Shown here piece after piece: positions 62,505-64,000 of a DNA stretch of 64,000 nucleotides. Position 1 is the first letter of the stretch. The number at the start of each line of letters is the position of its first letter. The stretch is from Perlucidibaca piscinae DSM 21586. Lineage in GTDB: Bacteria; Pseudomonadota; Gammaproteobacteria; Pseudomonadales; Moraxellaceae. A model generated the notes under the pieces. That model was not told where the DNA came from and did not search any database. It saw nothing but the letters and a program-made list of their open reading frames with translations. Made by a program: the position numbers and the translations under genes. The stretch lies in contig NZ_ATUE01000008.1 in NCBI RefSeq assembly GCF_000420045.1, forward strand, positions 124,001 to 188,000, read 5' to 3'.

Positions 62505-63710
62505 TCACTTCAGTTCCGCCGAGCTCTTGCCCAGCACGCGGCGCGCGATGATCAGCAGCTGGATCTGCTGGGTGCCTTCAAAGATGTCGAGGATCTTGGA
62601 GTCGCGTGCCCATTTCTCCAGCAGCTCATCCTCGCCATAGCCCAGCGACGCCGCCAGCTCGACGCACTTGAGCGTGACCTCGTTGCCGACACGACCGGCC
62701 TTGGCCTTGCAGATCGAGGCCTCCTTGGAGTTGGGAATGCGGTTGTCGGCCATCCAGGCCGCGCGCAGGGTGAGCAGACGCGCCGCCTCCCATTCCGCTT
62801 CCAGGCGGTAGAGCGTGGCTTCGGCATGCGAGGCGTTCAGCGGCAGCGTGCCGTAGTTGGCATCGATGTGCCCGGCCAGCAGTTCCTTGGTGCGTTCGAT
62901 GGCGGCAGCAGCCACGCCCACGGCCATGGCGGCGACCAGCGGACGTGTGTTGTCGAAGGTCTCCATGACACCGGCAAAGCCTTTCTTGAGATCAATCTCC
63001 GGGCTGCCGAGCAGGTTGGCTGCAGGCACGCGGCAGTCGGTGAAGGTGATGGCAGCGGTGTCGGAGGCCTTGATGCCGAGCTTGTGCTCGAGACGTGTGA
63101 CCTCCATGCCCGGCGTGCCCTTCTCCACCACGAAGGACTTGATCGCGGCCTTGCCCAGCGACTTGTCCAGGGTGGCCCAGACCACCACGCTGTCGGCACG
63201 GGCGCCCGAGGTCACGTAGATCTTCTCGCCGTTGAGGATGTAGTGGTCGCCGTCCTTCACCGCCGTGGTGCGGATGGCGGCCGAGTCGGAGCCGCAGCCC
63301 GGCTCGGTGATGGCCATGGCGGCCCAGGTGCCCTTGAAGCGTTCCAGCTGCTCCTCGTTGGCGACCGCGGCGATGGCGGCATTGCCCAGGCCCTGGCGCG
63401 GGATGGCCAGCAGCAGGCCGACGTCGCCACGGCACAGTTCCATCGCGCCCAGTGCCGCCGACAGGTTGCCGCCATTCTTGACGCCACCGCTTTCCGCCGC
63501 GCCGCTGCGCTTGCTCGCGCTGCCGGCACCAACCGACTCGCTGGCACCTTCGTTCATGCCGTCCAGCAGCGAGGCCAGCATGTCCAGTTCCTTGGGATAG
63601 GCATGCTCGGCCTTGTCATACTTGCGCGAGATCGGGCGGTAGAAGTTGTCGGCCACCTGCTTGGCCTGTTCGACCAGCATCGCGAACTTCTTGGGGGCTT
63701 CCAGATTCAT
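62505..63710 (-). CDS. Acyl-CoA dehydrogenase
   Basis: A 401-residue flavoenzyme oxidising acyl-CoA at C2-C3. AITEPGCGSDSAAIRTT and the FAD-contact YVTSGARADSVVV are typical, and the C-terminal domain carries FEGTQQIQLLIIARRVLG, the FAD/catalytic-base segment of the superfamily. A second dehydrogenase lies 25 bases upstream on the same strand. The chain length acted on is not predictable. The residues 45-80 are Gly/Ser-rich, an insertion compared with common short-chain forms. Confidence 0.9.
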   Translation of the reverse strand: MNLEAPKKFAMLVEQAKQVADNFYRPISRKYDKAEHAYPKELDMLASLLDGMNEGASESVGAGSASKRSGAAESGGVKNGGNLSAALGAMELCRGDVGLLLAIPRQGLGNAAIAAVANEEQLERFKGTWAAMAITEPGCGSDSAAIRTTAVKDGDHYILNGEKIYVTSGARADSVVVWATLDKSLGKAAIKSFVVEKGTPGMEVTRLEHKLGIKASDTAAITFTDCRVPAANLLGSPEIDLKKGFAGVMETFDNTRPLVAAMAVGVAAAAIERTKELLAGHIDANYGTLPLNASHAEATLYRLEAEWEAARLLTLRAAWMADNRIPNSKEASICKAKAGRVGNEVTLKCVELAASLGYGEDELLEKWARDSKILDIFEGTQQIQLLIIARRVLGKSSAELK

Positions 63711-63735
63711 GTCATGTGCTCCAGGTCAGTGCCGG

Positions 63736-64000
63736 TCAGAGGTGCAGGCCGCCGTGGGCGATCGCCACGGCACGGAGGTCGCGGTACCAGCGCTCCACCG
63801 GGTGTTCCTTGGTGAAACCGTGTCCGCCCAGCAGCTGAACGCCGTTGGTGCCGATCTGCATGGCCTTTTCGGCGCACAGAAGACGTGCCAGGTAGGCTTC
63901 GCGGTGGAAGGGCTGGCCAGCCTCGGCGAGGGCGGCGGCGCGCCAGGTCAGCATGCGCATGGCGTCCACCTCGACGGCAATGTCGGCGATCATGAACGCC
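63736..64000 (-). CDS. Acyl-CoA dehydrogenase, C-terminal part (gene runs off window)
   Basis: The last 87 or so residues of a second acyl-CoA dehydrogenase. Wording AEKAMQIGTNGVQLLGGHGFTKEHPVERWYRDLRA is the superfamily C-terminal signature. The frame is open to base 64000, so the 5' part is outside the window. It is the upstream member of the dehydrogenase pair. Confidence 0.9.
   Translation of the reverse strand, partial: AFMIADIAVEVDAMRMLTWRAAALAEAGQPFHREAYLARLLCAEKAMQIGTNGVQLLGGHGFTKEHPVERWYRDLRAVAIAHGGLHL

Overview
This window is chromosomal DNA from a free-living Gram-negative bacterium, most likely a gammaproteobacterium close to the Pseudomonadales. It is GC-rich, with strong G/C preference at third codon positions. 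Several gene neighbourhoods match those known from Pseudomonas and relatives: recA-recX-alaS-lysC-csrA, purL beside mltF, pyrC-rnt, and a desT-desC-desB desaturase locus. The genus cannot be fixed from the sequence. I saw no prophage, IS element, CRISPR array or rRNA. One tRNA gene (Arg, anticodon CCT) is present. Genes are tightly packed, and only one gene-free stretch exceeds 300 bases.

Layout. 1-4689: end of a phosphomannomutase gene, an RfaH-type antiterminator, glycerol kinase and UDP-glucose epimerase (surface polysaccharide and glycerol use). 4705-17148: arginine genes argF-argD and argG, interleaved with grxD, a QmcA/NfeD membrane pair, a 2-Cys peroxiredoxin, a circularly permuted ATP-grasp/alpha-E/Anbu cluster, RNase T, dihydroorotase and a membrane diguanylate cyclase. 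17379-24990: a large AsmA/DUF748-like protein, endonuclease III, a membrane desaturase with an AraC regulator and an SDR enzyme, and a standalone RnfB-like ferredoxin. 25086-32924: accessory catabolism, with a FAAH-like amidase plus hydrolase, a predicted metal-dependent hydrolase, and a four-gene aldehyde/alcohol operon (yqhD, Fe-ADH, thioesterase, gabD-like). 33032-39505: the pncC-recA-recX-alaS-lysC-csrA housekeeping block with a LexA box before recA. 39634-46740: NhaB antiporter, PQQ-type sugar dehydrogenase, the DesT/DesC/DesB system, pirin and a small Cys-rich protein. 46769-53901: tRNA-Arg, a short RpoS, dapE and a complete five-gene branched-chain amino acid ABC transporter. 53952-64000: MltF, PurL, a small NIF3/YqfO-like protein, an AraC regulator, two uncharacterised proteins and two acyl-CoA dehydrogenases, the last running off the window.

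A recurring theme is fatty-acid and lipid chemistry: two membrane desaturases with dedicated regulators, two acyl-CoA dehydrogenases, an amidase of the fatty-acid-amide type, thioesterase and aldehyde/alcohol dehydrogenases. This suggests an organism that lives partly on lipids or alkanes (inference). The most unusual items are a 31-bp perfect inverted repeat with two nested small hairpins at 28512-28622, a second 17-bp perfect inverted repeat at 17262-17312, an Anbu peptidase cluster lacking its usual transglutaminase gene, a 64-residue Cys-rich protein at 46546-46740, and the AT-rich control region of the desaturase operon with 12-bp spaced repeats.
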